Shown here piece after piece: positions 1-9,788 of a stretch of DNA of 64,000 nt. How positions within the stretch are numbered: the first letter of the stretch is position 1; the number at the start of each line of letters is the position of its first letter. The stretch is from Nematopogon swammerdamellus (taxonomy: Eukaryota; Arthropoda; Insecta; Lepidoptera; Adelidae): assembly GCA_946902875.1 (NCBI GenBank), contig OX336345.1, positions 7,657,395 through 7,721,394 on the forward strand, given 5' to 3'. Position numbers and translations under genes: made by a program. The notes beneath the pieces were generated by a model that was not told the DNA's origin, searched no databases, and saw nothing but the letters and a program-made list of their open reading frames with translations.

Positions 1-305
1 GCATGAAAGGGGTTATTGTTTTACTTTTATCAAAATCTACAGAGGCGCAGTCCCGCCCGAGCCTTTCTTATCCTGCCGGAACAGAAAAAGAAGGGGAGAG
101 GCACCTAGTGGTTACATTTGTGAAGTCGGTTTGTGGGAAATGGGTAGATAAATAAAAATAAAAATATAGGGATGATAAGACATCACTCGTTTTCCAAGTT
201 TCGGTTGAAACAGATTGTTATGATTTTCCTAGAAAAAGTATATGACGTGCAGAATCATATAAAGCAAGCGAGAACATATAAATATGTTTTCTTACTACAT
301 ATACG
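1..305. other. Unrecognised AT-rich DNA
   Basis: I see no gene, known repeat or RNA here. Short open frames on both strands have no recognisable motif and coding is not supported. Confidence 0.5.
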
Positions 306-483
306 TACCACACTCTGTATTCCGACAATCGGGAAAAGCAGAGTAATCGGTGTAGTACTGCAAGAACTCTTGTAAATTGCAGCACAACACCGAACACCAC
401 GTTTAGCAAAGTATTAGGACAAGATAACTACCAAGCAGCAAGTAAGGCACGAATATTCTTTTTAAGTACCGCCCCCACACGGT
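306..483 (-). repeat. Repeat family C copy, internally deleted
   Basis: This is a minus-strand copy of a family also seen at 4600-4934, 7860-8035, 36088-36432, 41130-41389 and 42360-42472. It holds the family's stem-loop, in which a 'gtgttgtgctg'-like strand pairs with 'cagcacaacac' about 16 bases later. The stem is imperfect here (gtgtagtactg). The middle of the consensus is missing: the sequence jumps from the 'aaggcacgaa' block to the 'ttctttttaagtaccg' block. The family is probably a retroposed LINE 3' end or a SINE, because the copy at 41130 has a 12-bp target duplication. The clade is unknown. Confidence 0.65.
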
Positions 484-648
484 TCATTCAATTCATTTTG
501 TATTCAAATTTCAATTATAATATTTATAGGAACTCTTGTCGTGTTAATTTTTGTAGGCACTCAACGCTTGACTTCGTATTAAACCAGTGCTGAAGCCTGG
601 TGATTTCATTTCGTAGAATTTATAGGTAGAAGGAAGGCCGGAGATTTT

Positions 649-748
649 GCACTGACATGGCACCTAGTTCACCCGGTGTTATGGGCTGACATCACGGATG
701 TTGTAGGTGATGTAGCCAACCGTGTCAGTTTCCATAAAAATAAAAATA
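649..748 (+). repeat. SINE-A 3' fragment
   Basis: Only the last 100 bases of SINE-A are present: the 'gcactgacatggcaccta' block, the terminal stem-loop (ggct-g-acatcac / gtgatgt-a-gcc) and an A-rich tail. The head and centre are missing, as expected from 5' truncation during target-primed insertion. Confidence 0.8.
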
Positions 749-1350
749 CACCTCCAGGACGACTCGTACTGCGTACAATATCGAAGATAAATTCCACACA
801 AGTTCAATATGTATTATAATTTTCTTAAAATATGCAATTCCTCCTACTATAACCTTGTACACAACAACACATTAGAGCATGAGAGCGACTCCACACCTAC
901 CTCTGTTCCGCGTCGCTCAGGGCCGCCTCTAGCCCCGAAGCGAGCGACATTCTACCGAGTCTCATCATTAATTATGAAGAGCTTCATTGTGCCAGCGCTC
1001 AAGAGGATCAATGCCTCCATTGTAACAATATTCGGCTCTAAATTATCTTAGCCACAAACAAAAGGCGAGCCATGGGACTTTTTCTTACGCGCGGATAAGA
1101 TCAGAAAGCGGTGAGAAAAGTGTATTTTGTTTTGAATTGCTCTCATCTAACTTTGTCTCGATAGAAGATCACCATAGAAATGAATATTCAGAAACGACAT
1201 TTTATACATTGCATAATGTTAAACAAAGGTTAGCGAGTAAAGAATGCCTTACAGCATTAAATTCACATTTCGCGTTACACGTTTTATGGTGATCAATAAA
1301 TAATTTATTTGAATTTTTGTTTACATGCCATTCCCAAACAGTACTTTTGT
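749..1350. other. No recognised feature
   Basis: AT-rich DNA. An 80-residue open frame at 809-1051 has no domain I recognise and no supporting signal, so I do not call it a gene. Confidence 0.45.
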
Positions 1351-1450
1351 TTTTTATTTCTTACGCCTACTGGTTTGGCTGGCTGAGTCAGGAACACATG
1401 CTCCGACCAGGCAATATCACCTCCGAGAGTGTAGGCGCCATACTGGAGAC

Positions 1451-1539
1451 TTTTTTTTATGGAAACTGACACGGTTGGCTACATCACCTGCAACATCCGC
1501 GATGTCAGCCCCCTTTCAAACTACTACTACTTTACTTTT
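1451..1539 (-). repeat. SINE-A 3' fragment inserted in SINE-B
   Basis: A minus-strand SINE-A tail (T-run, then the terminal stem-loop) sits between direct repeats 'agactt' at 1447-1452 and 1540-1545. The sequence on the far side, including a (act)n stretch, is not SINE-A consensus and may be filler. Confidence 0.7.
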
Positions 1540-1579
1540 AGACTTCCCTTTTTATTGCTGGCTATACTGGACTAGAGGA

Positions 1580-1692
1580 AGCACTGACGTGGCACCAAGT
1601 TCACCCGGTGTTATTGTGTTATGGGCTGACATCACGGATGTTGTAGGTGATGTAGCCAACCGTGTCAGTTTCCATAAAAAAATTTTAAAAAA
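1580..1692 (+). repeat. SINE-A 3' fragment with target duplication
   Basis: A 113-bp plus-strand SINE-A tail is bounded by 'agagga' at 1574-1579 and 1693-1698. It contains the stem-loop and ends in an A/T-rich tail. Together with 1451-1539 it makes an inverted pair of SINE-A tails inside one SINE-B. Confidence 0.8.
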
Positions 1693-1859
1693 AGAGGAGA
1701 ACACAGCCGAGGCTGCTATGCGGCCATCTTACATCCAGTAAGTACGGTTGGTTTATGCTAAATGGTCTGCATGCACTCCATTCGTAACAGACTGAACATT
1801 CGTGAGTGAACAAGTGTGACAGACAGAGATATGCATGCATTTGTAATGTTATCTTTATA

Positions 1860-2309
1860 CAGGGTGTAAAAACGGCGAGTACATTAAATTTAGGAAATGA
1901 TTATTGGGATCAAGAGTAACAAAAAAGTCAAATAACTTTTTTCTGAATTCCCTTTAAATAAAAAGTTACAGTTTTCATACAAACTAATGGATTATTTTAG
2001 TGTAAAAATGATCTAATGACAACAGGGCGGCGCAGATGGGGGAAGAGCGGGTGAGACGTGAGCGCCTCGGACGGAGGTGTTGGCGGGAGGGGCGGGGGTT
2101 AGGTTTGTGAGTGGAGGACTGGAGGTCGGCAGGCGGAGGGTGCGGAGCGTCAACAACGTGTTAAATTACACTAGAAGAAAACATACACTTCAAAAATTCA
2201 TATCTCGAAAACCAGACACTTCAGAGAAAAACTTTATTAGCTTTTTTGTCTAGGAAAAACATGAGGATTGCGCTGGCGAAATTAATGTACTCGCCGTTTT
2301 AATACCCTG
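1860..2309. mobile_element. MITE with conserved arms and GC-rich core (copy 1)
   Basis: A 450-bp element flanked by TA on both sides (1858-1859, 2310-2311). The ends are inverted repeats of about 28 bp: left 'cagggtgtaaaaacggcg', right (complement) 'cagggtattaaaacggcg'. The AT-rich left arm (to 2018) and right arm (from 2164) closely match the element at 29061-29509. The GC-rich core at 2019-2163 does not align well with that copy. TA target and 'caggg' ends suggest a Tc1/mariner-type mover. No transposase is encoded. Confidence 0.8.
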
Positions 2310-2311
2310 TA

Positions 2312-2494
2312 TACTTTCATTCACGTCCTCCACAAGTAGATGACATTTCTATGTCTTTATTTCCATGTAAATCAGAATGGTACAACAAATGCCGCAACAA
2401 AATGACCGCGCTTACTCCAACGCGATTACTTGTGTCACTGTGCATTTGTCACGTCCTATCCAACCAGATTGGTAGGTAATTTAATAAACATACA
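2312..2494. other. No recognised feature
   Basis: AT-rich spacer between a MITE and SINE-B; nothing recognised. Confidence 0.4.
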
Positions 2495-2723
2495 TTTTTT
2501 TTATGTAATCCGGTATGGGTGGCTGAGTTGGAGGGGCCAAAGCACATGCTCCGACTAGCCAATATCACATCCCAGAAGGTAGGTGCACATACCGGAGACT
2601 TCCCTGGATTGCTGGCTATACTGGACTAGAGGAGAACACAACAGGGGCTGCTATGCGGCCATCTTACATTCAGTACGGTGGTACCAACCCAGTCGGCTAG
2701 AATTTGAGCCTACCACCTAGTAA

Positions 2724-2919
2724 AACGTCAGCCGAAGAGACGACGACCGTTGGAGTTACCGTGTCCTACACTGGCGGCCGTGGACAGGAAAACGGAGTGT
2801 GGGAATACCACCCGCCAGGTGGGGCGACGACATCAAGTAAGTCGGCGGAAAGCAGTGGTTCCGTACCGCTGAAGGCCGGGAGGACTGGAGGAAAATTGGA
2901 GAGGCGTATGTCCAACTGA
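2724..2919 (+). mobile_element. 5'-truncated RTE-type LINE remnant
   Basis: The insert is bounded by an 8-bp duplication 'cctagtaa' (2716-2723 and 2920-2927). Its last 100 bases read, in one frame with an internal stop, a series like KQWFRTAEG, EDWRKIGEAYVQLT then stop. This matches the extreme C-terminus of RTE-clade reverse transcriptases seen also at 40062-40345 (GEAYV ending). It ends '...ctga', like the short tails of RTE elements. The 71-residue frame opening at 2704 crosses the insert border and is not a gene. Confidence 0.75.
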
Positions 2920-3031
2920 CCTAGTAAGGGGTAAAGGAAGGGACCTAGAGTTTTACACCGGTTCCGAACGGTGAAGCAGCATGTGTAGGTATGCACGTAA
3001 ATTTTTTCGTCAGAAAAAACATATTGGTACA

Positions 3032-3102
3032 CGCCGACCGGATTCGAACCTCGGACCTCTCGCATGAGAAACCGATGCCCAAACCACTCGGCCACCCGCC
3101 GC
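3032..3102 (-). repeat. tRNA-like head of SINE-B
   Basis: About 71 bases on the minus strand resemble a tRNA: 'tggccgagtgg' A box, an anticodon-like arm around 'ctcatgcgag', and 'ggttcgaatcc' B box. The acceptor ends do not pair cleanly and no CCA or mature 3' end is seen, so it is a SINE promoter region and not a working tRNA gene. Confidence 0.8.
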
Positions 3103-3111
3103 TAATACATA

Positions 3112-3510
3112 CCAGTAAGGGAGTTAGGGGCTGCGACAGACAGCTCGATGGACAACCGATAGACGTGTGCAGAAGTTCTGACATTAGTACTTGGATGGGT
3201 GACCGCTCGACCGTTGGAGGCTGACCGTGGTTCGGGTTCCACGTAAAACTGTAGGTTCCTTCCCTTCTTATCTTACTAGGTGGTAGTGTTTATCCCGCCC
3301 GGATTGGTAACAACGCACTGAGTGAAATGTCGGTCGAAACGGCTATGTAAATAGTTCGTGTTTTCCGTCCAGTTCAGTGTAGCCGACATGAAATGAAGGG
3401 AGGCACCAAAGATCTGTGCATGGCACCTATTTCACCTGGTGTTATGGGCTGACATCACGGATGTTGTAGGTGATGTAGCCAATCGTGTCAGTGTCCATAA
3501 AAAAAATAAT
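3112..3510 (+). repeat. SINE-A, near full length, degraded head
   Basis: Contains the 5S rRNA-like block 'ttagtacttggatgggtgac' at about 3184-3203, the B-box-like 'ggttcgggttcc', the central domain, the 3' domain and the terminal stem-loop with an A-run. The A-box region is eroded. It stands head to head with SINE-B at 2497-3103. Confidence 0.85.
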
Positions 3511-4370
3511 AATGCTTGTAAAAAATTTATGGTACGAGAGTTTTATCGATTTTCTTAATGAGCAAGATATCATATTGCTAAAAGTATTAAAACTAAAAAA
3601 TTAGAAAATTCATTCTAATTAACTAAATAAAAAAGTGGTCATAAATCGATAAATTTAATTTATTAATATTTAGTTTTTAGTAATATTAGTCATAGTTTAT
3701 TGTATTGGGTTTTATTTTAATTATTTGTTGTTTATTATTTTGTGTCTGTATCCGATACACATAATAATTTTATAGTGTTTTGGCCTCTAAATTCCTTCAT
3801 TTGATCTAAAAGTAACTTACTCTGCTATGCTTAAAATTAATTGCGTTTAAATGTCCTTATCATACCGCTCAAGGAAACACAGAGTGGTGTTTTAGGACCA
3901 CGTGCACAAAGCCAGCTTCCATAAACTGCCCACGTCCACTTAAGCTACTACTTAAGTGCCCGAACACGAATAGATAAGACAATACCTAAAATATGTGACA
4001 TTTTGCTCAGGAATATTATAAATAAGGTAAGCCTTATTTTAACTATTAATAACTAGTAGTTATATTTCTTAAAGGCGTTGGCTAAGTAGCACTTTAATTG
4101 AGTCATAACGACACCGCATATGTGAAAATCCATCGAGCCACCGTCGTCGTGACATAGAAATAGACATACATACATAAACTCGAAAAACATTACCCTCCTT
4201 TTTGCTTCGCGTAGTTGGGTAAAAAGAGGATATTTCTGTCTCCTTATTTCTTACTGTAAAGTAGTTTAAGCCTAAAATTTTAATTTTACAGGAGAGCGAA
4301 AAAACATTTTTTTTTACAAAATGTTATGTTGTCGGTGCTGTTTAGTAAACTAAAAAAAAAACGTTTCGAC
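3511..4370. other. AT-rich DNA with one family H fragment
   Basis: Very AT-rich up to about 4140. Around 4170-4225 a minus-strand fragment of family H is seen ('cctccttttt gcttcgcgta gttgggta'-type end; compare 63420-63462). Nothing else recognised. Confidence 0.5.
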
Positions 4371-4577
4371 CGCCGTATTCAGTGCGGTGGTACCAAACCG
4401 GGCGGGATAAGCCCTGCCACTTAGTAAGGTAAGAAGGCAAGGGACCTTCAGTTTTACGTGGAATCCGAACCACGGCCAGCCTCTGACGGTCGAACGGTCA
4501 CCCATCCAAGTACTGACCGTGCTCGGGTTTACTTAACAACAGTGGACCGACCGCACCACTGAGCTACCGAGGCTGAC
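4371..4577 (-). repeat. SINE-A 5' half
   Basis: Minus strand: 'gcctcggtagctcagtgg' head at 4575, the 5S-like block ('cacccatccaagtactgac' complement) near 4500-4518, the B box and the central domain. The 3' domain is lost near a run of A at 4351-4370. Confidence 0.85.
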
Positions 4578-4599
4578 AAAAACGCCTGCTATATAAACC

Positions 4600-4934
4600 C
4601 GTACCGTGTACCGTGTGGGACCGGTACTTAAAAAGAACCCACTGCATCTCTCCCCATGCATGTCGTAAAAGGCGACTAAGGATTAAGAAAAAGATGCCGT
4701 TCCAAAGGGCGACAAGATCGCCACCTCTCACCTTGGTACGGTACTTCCACCGAGTCATGCAGCAGGTGGGTCTTCGTGCTTTGCTTGCTGCTTGATCGAT
4801 ATAATCTTGTTCGAATACTTTGCGAAACGTGGTGGTCAGTGTTGTGCTGTAATTTACTAGAGTTGCAGCACAACACCGATTACTCTGCTTACCCCGATTG
4901 TCGGGATTCAGCGTGTGTGATATGTATGTATGTA
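4600..4934 (+). repeat. Repeat family C, long copy
   Basis: Full-looking copy: 'ggtacttaaaaagaaccc' start, 'gtaaaaggcgactaagg' block, 'cagcaggtgggtcttcg' block, the stem-loop around 4840-4880, and a short (tatg)n tail at 4921-4934. The open frames across it on both strands are repeat shadows. It is probably a retroposed element; the polymerase donor is not visible. Confidence 0.75.
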
Positions 4935-5540
4935 TTAAGAGTTGCGAATGGGTAAAGCTCGCAAAAGCTATTATTGTACAAACCAAAAGTCAAAAGGTGT
5001 GTAAGTGAGACGCCCGTTTGCACTCCCCATCTGCAAAGAACCCACAACGCCCGACCACCACAAAGCTATAAACAGGAAACTATTGTGGCAGCATTTATTA
5101 CAAGAGTGTGAAGCATAAACAGTCCTTTCTTTGCCTCGGTGTTCTGTTCATACATAATTCTTAATTAATGTGAAAGTGTCCGGCGCCCACGCTGGCCGGT
5201 TTACTCGTGTGTCGCATGGGTAAGGGACTATAAATTAAAATGTTTTTATTAATTACACGGGGCTGAGAAAGCTATTTATCACACGGCCGGAGAATAAGAG
5301 TCACTTTTTGAACACCGCCATTGCAGCGGTTGACTCTGTAACTCAAGCGGAAGAATTTGTCATCCATTGTATTTATAAAAATGTACAATTTTAATGTCTA
5401 AATAAAAATGTATGTAACATACAATTTTAGAAACAGAAAAGCTATAATTAATTCAATAAAAATATTTTTGCATCCTAGCAATGAGTATTGTGAGGACGGC
5501 CGCCGCGCCTCGTTACCTCAAGGCAAACTAGGTATGCTTA
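4935..5540. other. No recognised feature
   Basis: AT-rich non-coding DNA; nothing recognised on either strand. Confidence 0.45.
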
Positions 5541-5766
5541 TCCTTACCTATAATAAAATCCAACGTCTGCTTTCTGTCTGAGTGTCTGTCTGTCCGCTTA
5601 TAACTCGAGAACCACTGAACCGATTTTAATAAAAAAAAATCTACGGATAGCTTGATTCTTCCCATCAACTATAGGCTACTTACTATCACGCTAAATGGCT
5701 TATGAGGTTAGCAGTGAAGTGAAATATGAGAGCGGGCGGAGCCGCGGGCACAGCTTGTATTCTATA
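5541..5766 (+). repeat. Repeat family E copy
   Basis: Contains 'ataactcgagaaccactg' and ends 'gcggagccgcgggcacagct', a combination common in arthropod interspersed repeats. Related ends occur at 28812, 34300 and 53408. The 'actcgagaaccactg' phrase is also in every unit of the satellite at 61591-63150. Confidence 0.65.
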
Positions 5767-5767
5767 C

Positions 5768-5858
5768 TTTTAGATAGATATGAATACTTTATTGCTCCAA
5801 ATCATTTTACAGTAACAAACGATAAGTGATTTACATGTGGGGCAAAGGCGGACTTATC
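5768..5858 (-). repeat. LINE 3'-end fragment
   Basis: On the minus strand it reads '...ggagcaataaagtattc', a polyadenylation-like end followed by a short repeat tail. Similar ends lie at 18606, 24350, 26233, 34745, 39322 and 59455. No coding part remains. Confidence 0.6.
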
Positions 5859-5935
5859 CAACATGCGTGATGTCAGCCCATGACACCGGATGAACTAGGT
5901 GTCATGTTAGTGCTTCCCTTCATTTCTTGACGACC
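5859..5935 (-). repeat. SINE-A 3' fragment
   Basis: Part of the terminal stem-loop strand ('gtgatgtcagccca') and the 'aactaggtgtcatg' block are present in minus orientation; the tail is lost. Confidence 0.7.
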
Positions 5936-6523
5936 TTGACAGTATACACGACCACCACCCCTCTCTCTTGTCACAGGATGCCTAAATATACCCAGCAGTG
6001 AAGTAACCGAAGAGCAGATATCAACCACAGTAGGCAACTTCAACAGAACCTCGTATAACTCCGGAAGGCTCTCGGCACTTGAAAGTTGTGTCGACATCTG
6101 AATCCGACTCCTCAAGACGCGGCACGCCCGGCGCTCGAGGAATTTCAATCCGTTCGTTCACACTTCCAGCTGAGTAGTGAAACAATGAAACATTCCTGAG
6201 TGGCAGCATCCAGCGATGGACGGCAGCGGAAACAGCTGAAAATGGCTGCAGCGGAAAATGTTGAATCTTTCAGGCTGCATGCAAGGTGAAATTCCGCTCT
6301 TTCCGAGATGTGTGCCATCAGATCAGTCTTGACATATTCAGATTTAATATATGTAAAAATTCATCTATCAGGGCATTTTATTCAGGGGATTTTATTCTTT
6401 GATTATACATAATAGGTAGGCGGAATTTTTGACATATCCAAGCGTAGGTTACCTACTATGGATGAAATTTTACAATAAACAATAAACAGTTGGTATATCT
6501 GTGTCGGCAGCGTTTTACTTGTT
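5936..6523. other. No recognised feature
   Basis: Moderately GC-rich until about 6250, then AT-rich. The 91- and 62-residue minus-strand frames overlap each other and show no motif. Confidence 0.45.
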
Positions 6524-6741
6524 TAGTTTTTGACGTGATAACGTCACGTCTTATAAATTGATGAACACCGGCTGCACGCACGAAAAAGTGTCACGTTCCA
6601 TCTGAGCCTGTGTGTGCAAGCGAGAGCGCGTAACAAGCGATAGAGAGGCACAATCGGCCCAAGCGTCGGCTTGTACACATTTATCTCTCTGGTTCTAAAG
6701 TACCAGGTCAGCAGAAATTATGACGTTATCACGTAAAACTA
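6524..6741. mobile_element. MITE-like element, 218 bp
   Basis: Terminal inverted repeats of about 20 bases: left 'tagtttttgacgtgataacg', right (complement) 'tagttttacgtgataacgtc'. No coding capacity. The target duplication is unclear, so the superfamily is not assigned. Confidence 0.6.
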
Positions 6742-7859
6742 TCGTCCGTAAACCGACTTTACAGACAACTATTTTTTTTACTTAATTATACTTATTTACC
6801 TTAATTATACTTTTTTACTTAATTATAATTATTTTTTAGTTAATTTTTTTACTTAATTATAGTAGGTTTGCATTAAAACAATAAAAATATAATTTTCGCT
6901 TGCGCCCGTGCGATACGTCCTATGATGTGTGCGATGCAACCCAAAGAAGCGATCCTGTCGCTATCCTGCTTGCACCCGCGGAAATTGCATTGTGCTTGTT
7001 TACAATATATGGAGCCTTATAAAAGTTTGCAAAGTTTAACATATTAAAATTTTATCTAAAATTATTTATTGGAAAAATGCATTAACACATAGGTACTTAA
7101 AAAAAATACCAAATGACAGTTTTAATAGTAAAAATAGTGTCATAAAATAAATTACAATTATAAACATTTCGAAATAATAAATTGAGGCCACTGCTGAGGT
7201 ATTTTCGAATGATTTTCCATTAATATAAAGCACATTAAAAACCAATTAAAAGCGGATTCACTCAGTTGAAATCGCTGAATGGTCCCAGCTATCTGTTCAG
7301 CCGATGACTACTGGAGGGGTTGTATGGGGGCGCTGAAAATGAGATTGTAGAGAAGGTCTAACATTAAGTTTTACGATTTCAAATATCACTTGAAAATAGT
7401 ACTTTAGACCGAGAATGTCCAATTTGGACCGTCTAAGATATCCTGATATTACACGAAGCGCTCAGCCACTATAATAATATATTTCGCGTAATGAAATTAT
7501 ATTATTTCAGAATAACGCGCCCATCTAGAGAGATAACACTGTCCGCTTTTGGCTTCAATTACGTTTATTAAATTTAGATTTATTATTATTGCTGGCTTTT
7601 TATTACTATTTCGGATTTCACGAATCAGCCAGCTCTATTTATACATCACCTTGTCGAAAGGTTAAGTGTTGATAAACCCAGATGATAAAATATTATTTTA
7701 TAAGTTTGTCTTGAAAAAAAAACAGTATCGTTAGTTAAAGACTTAATTGCACTTAAAACGCTATATTTATTTATTTTTTAGGTTGAAATTTACATTTTAA
7801 TATATTTTAATTTATTACATACCTATTATTTGTTAGTTTAATATAATAGTTTTATATTT
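6742..7859. other. No recognised feature
   Basis: AT-rich non-coding DNA with short repeats of 'cttaattata' near 6780-6850. Nothing else recognised. Confidence 0.45.
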
Positions 7860-8035
7860 ACATAACATAACACACGCTGTATCCCGAAAATCAGGGTAAG
7901 CAGAGTAATCGGTGTTGTGCTATAAGGACTCTGGCAAATTACAGCACAACACCGACCACCACGTTTAGCACAGTATACGGACAAGACAACTATCAAGCAG
8001 CAAGTAAGGCACGAAGAACCCACCTGCTGCATGAC
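7860..8035 (-). repeat. Repeat family C, 3' half
   Basis: Minus-strand copy covering the 'catgcagcaggtgggttc' block to the 3' end. The stem-loop is intact: ggtgttgtgct pairs with agcacaacacc. The 64-residue frame on this strand is a repeat shadow. Confidence 0.75.
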
Positions 8036-9188
8036 TGCTAAATTTTATACTTTATGTTATTTAATATAGGTTATATTGATGAATATTTTACACATTTAGA
8101 TTTTACTTAATTTTAATTAAATTAATTTAAAACACTATAATCCACTTAATTTTCCCATAAATAATTTCAAGTTCAAACCAGAGCTGTTAGAGAGAGCCGC
8201 TTCAATAATTATCCTATAATTTTCCAATATTAAATTGAGAATTTCGTTCACGAATACGACACCTGCGAATTCCATTCGACAATAAAATCTGGGCAAAATT
8301 AATTTTTTTGAAGCGAGGAAGAGTCACGAAGTGGTGGCATCGAGCGGTGCCCTAAAAGGTTTCAACAATAAAGAATTACGTGACTTGTGCAGGAGTTTTT
8401 ACGCCGTCGCCGCGTGACGGTAGTGAGGGCGACTGCACGCTGCTGGCAATGGCAATAAAAAACTTTGTAACGATTTTGCATGAAATAATGTGAAGTTAAG
8501 CCAAAGTCTAATGTTGCAATTAGGTTATTTTATTTTTTTATATATTTACTCGTACGAACCTTTGTGTGTACTTTGGTGATGCTAAGTGCCATTTTAAATT
8601 TATTAAATGGTGTGCGTCATAAATTTTGGTTTTTTAAAGAAAAAACCAAATTGAAAGTGCATCAAATCATTTAATATTTTATTGAATATAAAATAGATAG
8701 TTTTAGAAGTACATATTTTGTGCTTAATACTAAAGATACGTAAATATACGTTTCCTTTAGGTTGCGAAACATTTTCAAGTCGATTTTGTTCGTTTTTAAA
8801 CGGTCTCTGGATTTATTAAAATTAGCCCATGACCAATAAACCTAGCTTTCCAAGTATTTCCTACACATCTCCACAGGATACATCAATAGCACAGTGGGCA
8901 CATTTTTTTGCACCGACATTTACTTCGCCGCGTTGGGAGAGTGGGAGGATGTCATAAAATGTAATTATGCCCCTCTTTTGTCCCGCCGCCGTGAATGTGT
9001 GTTGGAACAATGGGCGCACTGAGCGTATCGGCCAAAGGAAGCGACTGGAGCTTTTTGTCCAGCTACTGCGTCCGTTTGACGCACTGTGCAGCCAACAGTT
9101 CTGCACATCTATTTTTGCAACATTTTCAACTGAATTTTGCCCAACATTTCAAGTTTAAACAGAATTTGTTAATGTAATAGAATAACTT
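8036..9188. other. No recognised feature
   Basis: AT-rich DNA; overlapping 60-80 residue frames at 8861-9177 on both strands show no motif. Nothing supported. Confidence 0.45.
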
Positions 9189-9189
9189 A

Positions 9190-9788
9190 GGAGGTAAAGT
9201 TGTTCGCGTCCGTGACACCTCATGGTCATAAGTCACACGTGCCTCCTGGGTGGTGCCAAATGAACAGCAATTAGCGTGTGGGAGATCTTCGGATCGACTG
9301 GGTTCGCCACCACACCCCGGGAGAACAATTGCACCGCCACAACAGTTCGCTGTGTTCCGGTGCACTTCCCGGGGACCCAGTAGCAGGTGGGGTTGGCTGT
9401 GGTGAGGAGTAGGTCAGTGATCCCGACGCGGATTCGCTGTTCAGACGTGATGCATCGACACGGTTGACAGGGAGACCCGGTTAAACGGTTATTCCGCTGG
9501 CCGCCCGCCGAATAATACAGGGGCCCAATCGCGTCTAACCAACGTGAGAGGCTGCCCCGGTCAACCGGCGCATAATCCCAGAGTGGTCCGTCGTGCCGGT
9601 TGGTGACCGGAGTAGGGGTCCCGGCGGCCACTTCCGGGGGGGACCGGGGGCCCTTCCGTCTTCCGTGTCGGTGCACCATTAACCTGAGCAGTAAGCGATG
9701 AAGCCAGGGTCCACGCTTTGCCCGTGAATCACCATGGCCACCCTTCACGCTTCCCCCCCCCCCCCCCCCCCCCCCCCTCACAACAATC
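9190..9788 (+). other. LINE 5' UTR with 25-bp poly-C tract
   Basis: GC-rich leader upstream of the LINE start codon. The poly-C run at 9753-9777 lies 11 bases before the ATG at 9789. A 248-residue minus-strand frame over 9233-9979 is a by-product of the GC content (poly-C reads as a glycine run) and is not called. LINE leaders often carry internal promoters, but no promoter motif can be shown here. Confidence 0.55.

Larger units (their letters stand above)
1355..1735 (-). repeat. SINE-B 3' half broken by two SINE-A insertions
   Basis: Three blocks (about 1355-1450, 1540-1579 and 1693-1735) join into one continuous minus-strand SINE-B 3' half when two inserts are removed. The same order of blocks is uninterrupted at 21292-21525. 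This fixes the relative age: SINE-B arrived first, then two SINE-A pieces. Confidence 0.8.
2497..3103 (-). repeat. SINE-B, near full length, split by an RTE insertion
   Basis: On the minus strand this reads tRNA-like head (3102-3032), linker, central domain shared with SINE-A ('ccttactaggtggtagg' type), 3' half, then an A-rich tail (T-run at 2497). The head has a good A box (tggccgagtgg) and B box (ggttcgaatcc), so RNA polymerase III transcription would have been possible. A 196-bp RTE remnant interrupts it at 2724-2919. Another long copy lies at 36676-37016. Confidence 0.85.

Noticed and set aside
1325..1741. 138-residue plus-strand frame
   Set aside because: It runs through nested SINE-A and SINE-B pieces.
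2704..2919. 71-residue plus frame
   Set aside because: It crosses the border of an RTE insertion and is in the wrong frame for the RTE peptide.
3032..3102. A functional tRNA gene
   Set aside because: Good A and B boxes, but the acceptor stem does not pair and it is the SINE-B head; same for 36946-37015.
4564..4986. 140-residue minus-strand frame
   Set aside because: It is the reverse of a family C repeat and the SINE-A edge.
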